Assembly: GCA_029240775.1 (NCBI GenBank)
Contig: JARDZQ010000139.1
Span: forward strand, 1 to 5,640
Direction: 5' to 3'
DNA length: 5,640 nucleotides
Source of the DNA: Rubrobacteraceae bacterium
GTDB lineage: Bacteria > Actinomycetota > Rubrobacteria > Rubrobacterales > Rubrobacteraceae
This document shows, piece by piece, positions 1-5,524 of the stretch (the stretch's first letter is position 1; each line of letters begins with the position of its first letter). Both the position numbers and the translations under genes were made by a program. Under the pieces are notes generated by a model. It saw nothing but the letters and a program-made list of their open reading frames with translations, was not told the origin of the DNA and made no database searches.

Positions 1-1047
1 GCCCCGGAGCTGCGGGAGGTGGGAGCGGGCATCTCGCTGTGGGCCAACGCGACCCGGGCGCTCAAGAGGCTCGGGGTGTACGAAGAGATCCGGGCCTCGG
101 GCGCGGCCGAGATTGGGGGCGAGCTCCGCTCCTGGCGCGGGGAGATGTTCTTGAAGATCCCGGCGGAGGATCTGAGAGCGCGCTTCGGGGAGGCGAACCT
201 CGCCGTCCACCGGGCCGACCTGCAAGGCGCGCTGTTCTCCGCCCTCCCGCCCGCCACCGTGCGGCTCGGGGCGGAGCTCACCGGCTTCGAGCAGACAGGC
301 GAAGGGGTGCTCGCGCGCTTCGCCGACGGGCGCGAGGAGCGGGGCGACCTCCTGGTGGGGGCGGACGGCATCCACTCCTCCGTCAGGGCCCAGCTGTTCG
401 GTCGGCGTGCTCCGCGGTACGCTGGGTACACGGCGTGGCGGGGGATCGCCGAGGCCGACGGACGCCTTCCCGAGGGGACCGGCCTGAACCTGTGGGGCAG
501 GGGCTCGGAGTTCGGGCTGGCCGGCATCGGCCGTGGGCGCTTCTACTGGTTTGCGACGAAGAACGCACCGGAAGGCGAGCCCGAGAGCGCGGCCGGACGC
601 AAACGGGAGGTGCTCGACCTCCTCTCCGGCTGGTACGAACCGGCCACGACGGCGGTCGCCTCGACCGACGAGCCGGAGATTCTGCGCAACGACATCTACG
701 ACCGCGACCCGCTGCCGCGCTGGGGCGCGGGCCGGGTGACGCTGCTCGGCGACGCCGCCCACCCGATGACGCCCAACCTCGGCCAGGGTGCCTGCCAGGC
801 CATAGAGGACGCGGTGGTGCTGGCGTGGTGCCTCGGCGGTGGGGATGGGATCCCCCATTACCTGCGGCTCTACGAGGAGCGCCGGGTCCGCAGGACCGCC
901 ACCGTCGTGAGGAGGTCCCGGCTCGCCGGCCGGGTCGCCCAGATCGAGAATCCCCTGCTCTGTCGCCTGCGCGACGAGCTAGCCAGGAGGACCTCGGGTC
1001 GCGCGCAGCTCCAGCTCTACGAGGAGATCGCGAGGTACCAGGCGTGA
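1..1047 (+). CDS. FAD-dependent monooxygenase (aromatic hydroxylase / zeaxanthin epoxidase-like), 5' partial
   Basis: The frame is open from base 1, so the true start lies upstream; 348 residues are visible out of roughly 380-400 usual for the family. The N-terminal GxGxxG dinucleotide-binding loop is outside the window. Visible class A flavoprotein monooxygenase signatures are HRADLQ (about residues 70-75, an arginine-containing FAD-contact segment), LVGADG (118-123, the DG motif) and GRVTLLGDAAHPMTPNLGQG (244-263, the GD motif binding the FAD ribityl/pyrophosphate). Such cytosolic enzymes use NAD(P)H and O2 to hydroxylate or epoxidise a substrate through a C4a-hydroperoxyflavin. The substrate cannot be read from the sequence. 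The stop TGA overlaps the GTG start of the next gene by 4 bases (GTGA), indicating an operon with translational coupling. The family call is secure; the specific reaction is not. Confidence 0.93.
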   Translation, partial: APELREVGAGISLWANATRALKRLGVYEEIRASGAAEIGGELRSWRGEMFLKIPAEDLRARFGEANLAVHRADLQGALFSALPPATVRLGAELTGFEQTGEGVLARFADGREERGDLLVGADGIHSSVRAQLFGRRAPRYAGYTAWRGIAEADGRLPEGTGLNLWGRGSEFGLAGIGRGRFYWFATKNAPEGEPESAAGRKREVLDLLSGWYEPATTAVASTDEPEILRNDIYDRDPLPRWGAGRVTLLGDAAHPMTPNLGQGACQAIEDAVVLAWCLGGGDGIPHYLRLYEERRVRRTATVVRRSRLAGRVAQIENPLLCRLRDELARRTSGRAQLQLYEEIARYQA

Positions 1048-1685
1048 GCGAGCGAAGCCTGCGCCTGGACGAACTGCCTCGGCCACCGCTCTTCAAGCTG
1101 GTCGGAGAGGATGGGGATAACCGCTTCGCGCAGACCACTGTAGGTGGGGAGCCGTCGAGGGTCGGCGTCTTGTTCTCGGGCCGGGAGCTCGCCGAAGAGT
1201 TCTCCGCGGTGGCCGAGGAGCTCGGGATGGAAGCGCTCGCCGGTCTCGCAGCAGCAGAGCTCTCGGGCTGGGGCGCGGTAGAAGCGTACGCCGCCTCGGG
1301 GCAGGACTACGTGCTCGTGGTCTCCGAGAGGGGGACGGGGCTCTTTCACGCCGCGGACGTGGCGCAGCGCGCCGTAGAGGCAGCGGAGGTGCCTTTGCCC
1401 CTGTACGTGATCAGCGACGAGAGGGGTGAGGCACCCCTGATCTCGGTCGATACCGGCGGCGAAGAGGTGCTGGTCGCCGCGCTCTTCAGCACGCCCGAGA
1501 AGGCTCGCGTCTTCAGGGAGAAGGCGTCCCACCTGGACCTGCCAGACAGGCTCGGAAACGTAGAAGATCGGGACGGCCTGAGGCGGCACGCCCTCGTCGC
1601 CAGGCAGGCGGGGGCCGAATACGCCGTCGTGGACCCCGAGTCGGGGCTCACGGAGGCGATCCCGATAGAAGAGCTGATCCGGTGA
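1044..1685 (+). CDS. Hypothetical protein with two similar halves (internal duplication)
   Basis: This is a 213-aa soluble protein with no signal peptide or membrane segment. I chose GTG at 1044 because it overlaps the upstream stop as GTGA and because the reading frame before it is only an out-of-frame shadow of the monooxygenase gene. After a ~35-residue N-terminal stretch the protein consists of two related halves, about 38-112 and 141-213. Each begins with a hydrophobic strand ending in LFS (GVLFSGRELAEEF and AALFSTPEKARVF), continues with a helix, then has a G-[QA]-[DE]-Y-x-V-V segment (GQDYVLVVSERGTG and GAEYAVVDPESGLT). The repeat looks like a small alpha/beta module, loosely reminiscent of SseB-type domains, but I cannot assign a family or function. 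Its stop overlaps the next start by 4 bases. Reality of the gene is well supported by codon bias and operon packing. Confidence 0.85.
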   Translation: MSERSLRLDELPRPPLFKLVGEDGDNRFAQTTVGGEPSRVGVLFSGRELAEEFSAVAEELGMEALAGLAAAELSGWGAVEAYAASGQDYVLVVSERGTGLFHAADVAQRAVEAAEVPLPLYVISDERGEAPLISVDTGGEEVLVAALFSTPEKARVFREKASHLDLPDRLGNVEDRDGLRRHALVARQAGAEYAVVDPESGLTEAIPIEELIR

Positions 1686-2254
1686 GACTCGTCCTCGCGT
1701 TGGATGTGGATTCCACCGTATGGGACACGGGCGCCAGGGTGTGCGAAGTGGCGCTCGGTGTTACAGGCGAGACGCTTGACCTCGAGTCCGTCTCGACCTG
1801 GACGCACGTACTCGACGCCTACGGCGAGGAGAAGACGACGGAGATCTTCGACCGCGTCTTCTCACCGGAGGCGATCCAGGCCCGCGAGCCTTACCCCGGC
1901 GCTGCGGAGGTGTTGCGTCAGATACAGGGCGAGCTCGGCATAAAGGTCCATTTCGTGACCCACGGCTACGACCCCGAGGCGCTAGGACCTCACCTCGAGC
2001 CCTGGCTCGGGGATCACTTCGGGCCGGACGTAGATCTCACAGTAACGACCGAGGACAAGTTGTGCGTCCTGGGGGACATCGGCGCTTTCGGCATGATCGA
2101 CGACCGGCCCGAAACCCTGGAACGCGCCGCCGACGCCGGGCTGTGGGTGGCGGCCAGGATCCAGCCGTGGAACCGCGAGTTCGTCGCGGTGAGGGCCGAT
2201 GTTCACGGCTTCTCGGACTGGCGCGAGGTCCCAGACCTCCTGCGGGTGCTGTAA
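1682..2254 (+). CDS. HAD-superfamily phosphatase, 5'(3')-deoxyribonucleotidase-like
   Basis: This 190-aa protein starts at GTG 1682, within the 4-base GTGA overlap with the preceding gene; the start places motif I at the usual distance from the N-terminus. HAD motifs are in order: motif I LALDVDSTVWD (nucleophile D8, acid/base D10), motif II FVTHGY (T93), motif III lysine K126, and motif IV MIDDRPETL (D140, D141, Mg2+ ligands). The length, the small helical cap between motifs I and II, and the IDDRPE ending resemble the 5'(3')-deoxyribonucleotidase (NT5C-type) branch, which removes phosphate from (deoxy)nucleoside monophosphates in the cytosol. The superfamily is clear and all catalytic residues are present; the substrate is inferred. 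It could equally act on another small phosphate ester. Confidence 0.88.
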   Translation: MRLVLALDVDSTVWDTGARVCEVALGVTGETLDLESVSTWTHVLDAYGEEKTTEIFDRVFSPEAIQAREPYPGAAEVLRQIQGELGIKVHFVTHGYDPEALGPHLEPWLGDHFGPDVDLTVTTEDKLCVLGDIGAFGMIDDRPETLERAADAGLWVAARIQPWNREFVAVRADVHGFSDWREVPDLLRVL

Positions 2255-2277
2255 CCTGTTGCACGGAAGGCGAGACC

Positions 2278-2284
2278 CGGGAGG
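2278..2284 (+). promoter_or_regulatory. Ribosome binding site for the 78-aa gene
   Basis: A purine-rich GGGAGGAGG-type Shine-Dalgarno stretch sits about 7 bases before GTG 2292. It decides this start over upstream in-frame codons that lie inside the preceding gene. Confidence 0.65.
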
Positions 2285-2291
2285 AGGCGCT

Positions 2292-2528
2292 GTGAGCGGC
2301 GAGAGCGGCAATGGAGGTATGCGTGAAGGTGCGCCGGAGATCTCCGGTTTCCTGAGCCGGGGGAGCTGGATCTCGGTTTCGGCAAGGATCGGCAACGACC
2401 GGGCCGGCTACGTCTGCGACAGCGACGTGAACGGTCTGCTCCTCGAGGTGCGCGACCCGAGTGGGGACCTCCACGGCTACGAGTTCCTGCCCTGGTCCAG
2501 CATAGAACGGGTGAGCGCCGACGGATAG
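2292..2528 (+). CDS. Small hypothetical protein (78 aa), possibly SH3/Sm-like beta barrel
   Basis: GTG 2292 follows a strong Shine-Dalgarno stretch and gives a 78-aa cytosolic protein. After a Gly/Ser/Glu-rich leader of about 15 residues, the remainder alternates short hydrophobic strands and turns: SWISVSARI, RAGYV, GLLLEVRD and YEFLPWSSIERV. The closing FLPWSSIERV pattern is typical of small beta-barrel proteins that display a short loop before the last strand, but I do not recognise the family and this fold is a guess. It lies 37 bases after the HAD gene and ends 4 bases before the start of the truncated acetyltransferase gene, so it belongs to the same operon. Strong GC3 bias supports coding. 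Confidence 0.7.
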   Translation: MSGESGNGGMREGAPEISGFLSRGSWISVSARIGNDRAGYVCDSDVNGLLLEVRDPSGDLHGYEFLPWSSIERVSADG

Positions 2529-2532
2529 AACC

Positions 2533-2703
2533 GTGACAGGTGACGGCGGCAAACCCTTCGACGACCTGCCCGAACTGGAGACGGAGCGTCTGCTACTTCG
2601 CAGTATGCGCCTGGACGACGCCCGGGCCATGTTCGCCTACGCCTCCGACCCCGAGGTGACACGCTACGTGCTGTTCGAGACACTCCGGTTCCGCAACATC
2701 TGA
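2533..2703 (+). pseudogene. GNAT acetyltransferase (RimJ/RimL type), truncated to its N-terminus
   Basis: The frame from GTG 2533 encodes LETERLLLRSMRLDDARAMF followed by YASDPEVTRYVLFET. This is the standard N-terminal strand-helix of RimJ/RimL-family acetyltransferases, which move an acetyl group from acetyl-CoA to an amine such as a protein N-terminus. The family is usually 170-190 aa; here the similarity ends after VLFET (about base 2685) and the frame stops at 2701-2703 after only 56 codons. The acetyl-CoA-binding (R/Q)xxGxG/A segment is absent and I do not find it elsewhere in the window. The gene follows its neighbour by 4 bases and was the last operon member before the break. The remnant should be inactive. 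Confidence 0.8.
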
Positions 2704-2891
2704 GGCTCGAGCGTGCTCTTCCCGCCTGCCCAGCAAAGCTCCAGCGTCCCGTCCTTGATGGCGCGGTAGCTTGCTCGCCGCACTTCCTCCGCAGCGTGAC
2801 GCTTCTCCGTGAGCTCCTCTTCCGAGAGGTGACGGATTCCGTCCAGTGTGAGGCGGTAGATGGGGAGCTCGCCGTCCAGCCAGTCCCACAC
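2664..2891 (-). CDS. Unidentified short ORF, probably C-terminally altered by the breakpoint
   Basis: Read leftward from GTG 2891, this gives 75 residues beginning VWDWLDGELPIYRLTLDGI, then a charged helix HLSEEELTEKRHAAEEVRRA and AIKDGTLELCWAGGKSTLEP. Codons end mostly in G or C, as in real genes here, and the amino acid composition is protein-like, unlike the other readings of this stretch. No good Shine-Dalgarno sequence precedes GTG 2891, and the frame is open further upstream, so the start is uncertain and the gene could itself be a fragment. Its last ~9 codons lie inside the acetyltransferase remnant on the other strand, so the natural C-terminus was probably replaced at a junction near 2690. 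I do not recognise the family. It lies 40 bases beyond the end of the recombinase remnant on the same strand. Confidence 0.45.
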   Translation of the reverse strand: MWDWLDGELPIYRLTLDGIRHLSEEELTEKRHAAEEVRRASYRAIKDGTLELCWAGGKSTLEPQMLRNRSVSNST

Positions 2892-2931
2892 TCCAGGGCA
2901 CTGTCTCGTACCCCCCGAGGGGGCGTCTTTG

Positions 2932-3822
2932 CTAGGAGGTGGGGAGGTCCCGCACGAGCTCCTCCGCGAGCCTGTCGAGTTTCGCCGGGTAGCGCTCGCT
3001 CTCCCTGAGGGAATCGAGCTCCCTCTGGGCAGCTTCGAGGTCGGCCATCTTCGCCTTCGCGTTCTCCAGCGTGATCAGCCCCCGGCGTACTGCTCCAGGT
3101 AGCGCTCGCGCCTCTCCTTGAGACTCCCTTCGTGCTTTAGTAGTGTCCTAATCTGACCCTCCGCCTGTCTGTCGGCGTGGAGCCTGATCTGCTCGCCGAT
3201 CACGCCTGGCTCTTCGACCAGGCTAACGACGAAGCGCCGCACGCGCTCCTCAAGGTCTGCCGCCCGGTAGTAGCGGGCGTGGGAGCAATCCGTCTTGTCG
3301 TGCCGCCTGCGGCTGCAAGCGTAGACGTACCACGTCGCGCCGTTCTTTCTACGGCGGTTGGTGTAGGTAGCCAAGCGCCAGCCGCACGGACAGAAGGAGT
3401 TGCCGTAGAGTTCCCAAGAACGGTCCCCGGCGCTCGACCGTGCAACGTTGGCCTGCACCCGCTCTCTGGCGGTGTCCACCCACGCGCGCGGTACCCTGGA
3501 CCCGGCGACGGGCGCGGCGATCCACTCGCTGCACGGCTTCTCCGCGCTCCCGATCCGCTTCTTGTCGGTCGAGCGTCTCTCGGAGAGGCGGTTGTACTAC
3601 CAGACGCCGTACGTCGCATTTGGGTTGAGCCTAGCGAGCACGGTGGGGGAGAGGAGACCCTTATCGGCAAGGGCCTTGAGCTCCTAGTGGGTGTGGCTTG
3701 TAGAGGTCGCTCAAGACTATGTCCCTGAGCACGATGTGCTGCCACGTCCTCCCGCTCCGCGCGGTGGGCACGTGGTCAGCTTCGAGTTCCTTCTAGCGGC
3801 GTTCGCCTAGCCCCTGCTTGCT
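2932..3822 (-). pseudogene. Large serine recombinase remnant (recombinase + zinc ribbon + coiled coil), multiply disrupted
   Basis: Reading leftward, the pieces in order are: ELEADHVPTARSGRTWQHI and VLSDLYKPHP (start of the recombinase domain); ELKALADKGLLSPTVLARL and NPNATYGVW; EKPCSEWIAAPVAGSRVPRA; the zinc ribbon FCPCGW...YVYACSRR...DCSHARYY; and a coiled coil around LKERRERYLEQYAGG joined to LITLENAKAKMADLEAAQRE, ending at TAG 2932-2934. Lesions are a TAG at 3793-3795, a frameshift near 3684, a TAG at 3597-3599 where the family has Trp (W-stop-YNR for WWYNR), and a one-base loss near 3081 (five G where six would restore the frame). The N-terminal resolvase domain with the catalytic serine is absent: upstream DNA belongs to the RTX-like gene. 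Intact relatives catalyse site-specific integration or excision of phages and transposons. This copy cannot. Confidence 0.85.
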
Positions 3823-3853
3823 CTAGCGTTCCGAACCCTCCGATCCCAGAGTC

Positions 3854-4396
3854 TCAGGGACGTCCCAAGCCGATGACGAAAGCCGCCGATCCCTTCTGAG
3901 TGCTCGCTGAAGATTCCTCTTGACTGCTCGTCTGCAGAGTGCGTCGCAAGAAGTGGCAGTTTCTGAAACGGTCGAGACGCGGATCGTAGAAGATGCGGTT
4001 TCTGCTGTTGTCACCGCAGATGATGAGGTCCCTCATGCCGTCGCCGGCCCGTATGGTGTTGTGGCCCGAGCCACCAGTTATCCTGTCGTTGCCCAGGTTG
4101 CCCTTCACCATGTCGCGGTCCCTGCCGCCCTTGACCCAGTCGTCGCCCCACCCGCCGAAGACCTGATCGTTACCGTCCTGGCCGTTGAGGTTGTCGAATC
4201 TTCCCCTGCCGCTCACGAAGTCCCCGCCGTCCCTGGCGAATATAGCGTCATGCCTGTTGGTGCCGAATATGGAGTCGGCCCTGTTGGTGCCGAAACAGTC
4301 GCCCCCATCGCAACGTATCGTCTTCGCAAAGGCCGCTCCACCGCCCACGGCCACCGCCACAGCGATCGCCGCGAGCAAGAGGATAACGTGTCTCAC
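3854..4396 (-). CDS. Secreted RTX-like protein with GGxGxD-type calcium-binding nonapeptide repeats
   Basis: Start GTG 4396 has a strong GAGGAGG site 7 bases upstream and begins exactly at a signal peptide: RH, a hydrophobic core VILLLAAIAVAVAVGGG, and a cleavage-like AFA before KTIRC (about residue 24). Residues ~35-128 hold about ten degenerate nonapeptides (FGTNRADSI, FGTNRHDAI, GQDGNDQVF, GGWGDDWVK, GNLGNDRIT), the pattern that forms Ca2+-binding parallel beta-rolls in hemolysin-type proteins. Cys29/Cys34 and Cys127/Cys147 could form disulfides, as expected for an exported protein. Total length is 180 aa. There is no C-terminal membrane anchor. The final ~27 residues after LRRT are Ser/Gln-rich and look unlike the family, and may be read-through into neighbouring DNA. 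Function is unknown; a cell-surface or extracellular Ca2+-dependent structural role is inferred. Confidence 0.8.
   Translation of the reverse strand: MRHVILLLAAIAVAVAVGGGAAFAKTIRCDGGDCFGTNRADSIFGTNRHDAIFARDGGDFVSGRGRFDNLNGQDGNDQVFGGWGDDWVKGGRDRDMVKGNLGNDRITGGSGHNTIRAGDGMRDLIICGDNSRNRIFYDPRLDRFRNCHFLRRTLQTSSQEESSASTQKGSAAFVIGLGRP
4253..4294. repeat. 15-bp direct repeat, 27-bp period
   Basis: CCTGTTGGTGCCGAA occurs at 4253-4267 and again at 4280-4294. The 27-base offset is exactly nine codons, so it is a recent-looking duplication of one calcium-binding nonapeptide (FGTNR) inside the RTX-like gene. Confidence 0.9.
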
Positions 4397-4403
4397 CCTT
4401 GGT

Positions 4404-4410
4404 CCTCCTC
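4404..4410 (-). promoter_or_regulatory. Ribosome binding site of the RTX-like gene
   Basis: GAGGAGG on the minus strand lies 7 bases before GTG 4396. It fixes this start, which coincides with the signal peptide, rather than in-frame codons further upstream. Confidence 0.75.
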
Positions 4411-4420
4411 TTTCGGTGCT

Positions 4421-4436
4421 GGGAGTAAATACTCCC
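4421..4436. promoter_or_regulatory. Candidate operator: perfect palindrome GGGAGTA-AA-TACTCCC
   Basis: A perfect inverted repeat with 7-bp arms and a 2-base centre lies 24 bp upstream of the GTG start of the RTX-like gene, just before its ribosome binding site. Its position and symmetry suit a dimeric repressor or activator site, but it could also be a small hairpin in the 5' leader. No regulator is encoded in the window. Confidence 0.5.
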
Positions 4437-4448
4437 TCCAAGCAACAC

Positions 4449-4466
4449 GAGTATCTTAGTACTCCC
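4449..4466. promoter_or_regulatory. Second copy of the operator-like palindrome: GAGTA-N6-TACTCCC
   Basis: GAGTA and TACTC are inverted around TCTTAG, and the right half extends to TACTCCC, identical to the right arm of the palindrome at 4421-4436. The two TACTCCC halves start 30 bp apart, close to three helical turns, which places them on the same DNA face. On the minus strand the sequence TAAGAT inside this site could be a -10 element, but no matching -35 is visible. Confidence 0.4.
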
Positions 4467-4734
4467 GGCGGGGCAGCGCATCCCCCAAATGAGTGATCTT
4501 TGGTTGGTACGCAAGAAGGCCGGAGCCCCGTAGGGCCCTGGCCCACTCGTCGTGCGCCGTCCTCTCCGCGTGGCTAGAGCGCTACATCCATCTCCATGCT
4601 GTCGTTCGCCCCAACCACAGCACAGAACGTCACCCTCGACGTTGTCCCAACTTGCGTGGGCTCAGAAGAAGGCGGTAGCGACAACAGCACCCGCTGGCGG
4701 TCCCGGCACCGCTATACTCGAGGCCGAGGAGGGC
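4467..4734. other. Intergenic stretch without a recognised gene
   Basis: All open frames here look like chance readings: they are rich in Arg/Pro/Ser, have no ribosome site and contain no motif I recognise. A TATACT at 4713-4718 resembles a -10 element for the + strand gene at 4735, but it lies very close to that gene's ribosome site and has no convincing -35. The stretch may be degraded DNA. Confidence 0.5.
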
Positions 4735-4994
4735 ATGGACAGCAAGGACTTGGCGGAGCTGTACAACCGAACGCGGGAAGCTACCGATGCCCCCACGAGC
4801 TGGCCGAGGAGATCGAGGAACTCACCAAACAGCTTGAGGGGCTCCCCTGCCTTGTACGCTGGCACGAGAGGGCCAGGGTGAAGGCGCGGGTGGCGCTTCA
4901 GCAGGCGGAGCTGGGCGAGCGGTTGATCGATAAAGGGCAAAGAGAAAGGGCCGGGGGAATAGATGTGAGAACCCCCAGACCCTGTGTCACGTAA
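4735..4994 (+). pseudogene. Small charged helical protein, frameshifted in a C tract
   Basis: ATG 4735 has a GAGGAGG ribosome site directly upstream (about 4727-4733) and encodes MDSKDLAELYNRTREATDAP. The same frame then turns into a Ser/Arg/Pro-rich tail and stops at 4879-4881. In another frame, starting exactly at the run of five C at about 4791-4795, the sequence continues as HELAEEIEELTKQLEGL, then WHERARVKARVALQQAELGE and RLIDKGQRERAGG, ending at TAA 4992-4994. Adding one C would join the halves into an 86-aa, mainly alpha-helical, possibly coiled-coil protein. I therefore read it as one gene broken by a single-base deletion, or a sequencing error. The family is not recognised. The alternative is that only the 48-aa upstream frame is made. 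Confidence 0.5.
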
Positions 4995-5124
4995 CGATCG
5001 CAGACTACCAAGCCTCAGGGCGAAGCACATCACTCAAATGACGTATATTTGCCGTTACTTGTGCATTGCAATTGGTTGGGAACTTTCGAGAACCGTCTGC
5101 TACCAGTGCTACTTGCCTATCTCG

Positions 5125-5153
5125 TTCTCCCATGAGGCTTGCTTTGGTATAAC
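5125..5153 (+). promoter_or_regulatory. Possible extended -10 promoter for the membrane protein gene
   Basis: TATAAC at 5148-5153 is preceded directly by TGG, giving the TGn extended -10 motif. A weak -35 candidate TTCTCC (5125-5130) lies 17 bases upstream. Transcription would start near 5160, leaving a short leader before the ribosome site at 5181. The surrounding ~180 bases are visibly richer in A/T than the rest of the window. Confidence 0.4.
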
Positions 5154-5197
5154 GTCAGACGATAGGTACGGTGATGGCGAAGGAGGCATCGATCTGT

Positions 5198-5470
5198 ATG
5201 GCTTACGTCCACGCCATCGCAGCAGGCGACCTTCCTTGGGCCTTGTACGCCGTATCGCTGCTCGTGGGGGCTCTACCTGACGCGCTCCTACTTGTCCAGA
5301 GGAGAGGCTTTGGCAGAGGAGGGTTCGGTTTCGGTAGGCGGCGTGGATCGTTCGGACTGTTGAGGGTTTTGTTCACGTTGCTGTTCACCACCTTGCTCGG
5401 GCCGGTCGTGCTCGTGGTGCTGATCGCCTTCGTCGCCTACCGTTTCTTCACCAGCCGCCGCAGACGCTAA
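5198..5470 (+). CDS. Small membrane protein of unknown function (90 aa)
   Basis: I prefer ATG 5198 because AGGAGG lies at 5181-5186 (11 bases upstream) and the earlier in-frame starts at 5171 and 5174 have no ribosome site; those would add 8-9 residues. A hydrophobic segment (about residues 13-34, WALYAVSLLVGALPDALLLV) is followed by a linker unusually rich in Gly, Phe and Arg (RRGFGRGGFGFGRRRG, 35-50). A second, long hydrophobic stretch follows (about 54-84, with a central GP), then a basic tail FFTSRRRR. The long second stretch could be a helical hairpin, which would put both the Arg-rich linker and the tail in the cytoplasm in line with the positive-inside rule. I do not recognise a family; it appears intact and monocistronic. 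Confidence 0.7.
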   Translation: MAYVHAIAAGDLPWALYAVSLLVGALPDALLLVQRRGFGRGGFGFGRRRGSFGLLRVLFTLLFTTLLGPVVLVVLIAFVAYRFFTSRRRR

Positions 5471-5497
5471 CCTATTTATCTAGCTCGCCCCGCGCGT

Positions 5498-5517
5498 CAT
5501 CCCGGCTCAGCCGGATG
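5498..5517 (+). terminator. Strong hairpin after the membrane protein gene (terminator-like, no T tract)
   Basis: CATC-C-CGGC, loop TCA, GCCGGATG forms a stem of 8 pairs with one bulged C, 27 bases after the stop codon. It sits where a terminator is expected but is followed by CTCTGCG rather than a run of T. That is unusual for an intrinsic terminator and could mean the T tract has been displaced or that the hairpin has another role, such as target of the element proposed at 5525. Confidence 0.5.
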
Positions 5518-5524
5518 CTCTGCG

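Noticed and set aside
39..1043. Long + strand frame that reads in front of the 213-aa gene
   Set aside because: It is the out-of-frame shadow of the monooxygenase gene, extremely rich in Arg/Pro/Gly; only the part from GTG 1044 is protein-like.
383..1138. Minus-strand 251-codon open frame
   Set aside because: Ser/Arg/Pro-rich composition typical of the antisense of a GC-rich gene, no ribosome site, fully opposite the monooxygenase.
2704..2931. Continuation of the recombinase C-terminus into this stretch
   Set aside because: After the TAG at 2932-2934 no frame shows the usual recombinase ending; the protein-like frame here has a different, unrecognised sequence.
3177..3728. Plus-strand 183-codon open frame opposite the recombinase remnant
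   Set aside because: The minus strand shows clear recombinase and zinc-ribbon motifs; this reading has none and is antisense shadow.
3920..4459. Plus-strand 179-codon open frame opposite the RTX-like gene
   Set aside because: The Val/Ala/Pro-rich composition is explained as the complement of Gly/Asp/Asn repeat codons; the minus strand has the signal peptide and ribosome site.
4713..4718. TATACT as a -10 promoter element for the gene at 4735
   Set aside because: No recognisable -35 at 16-18 bases, and the start point would fall on the ribosome site; mentioned only as a possibility.
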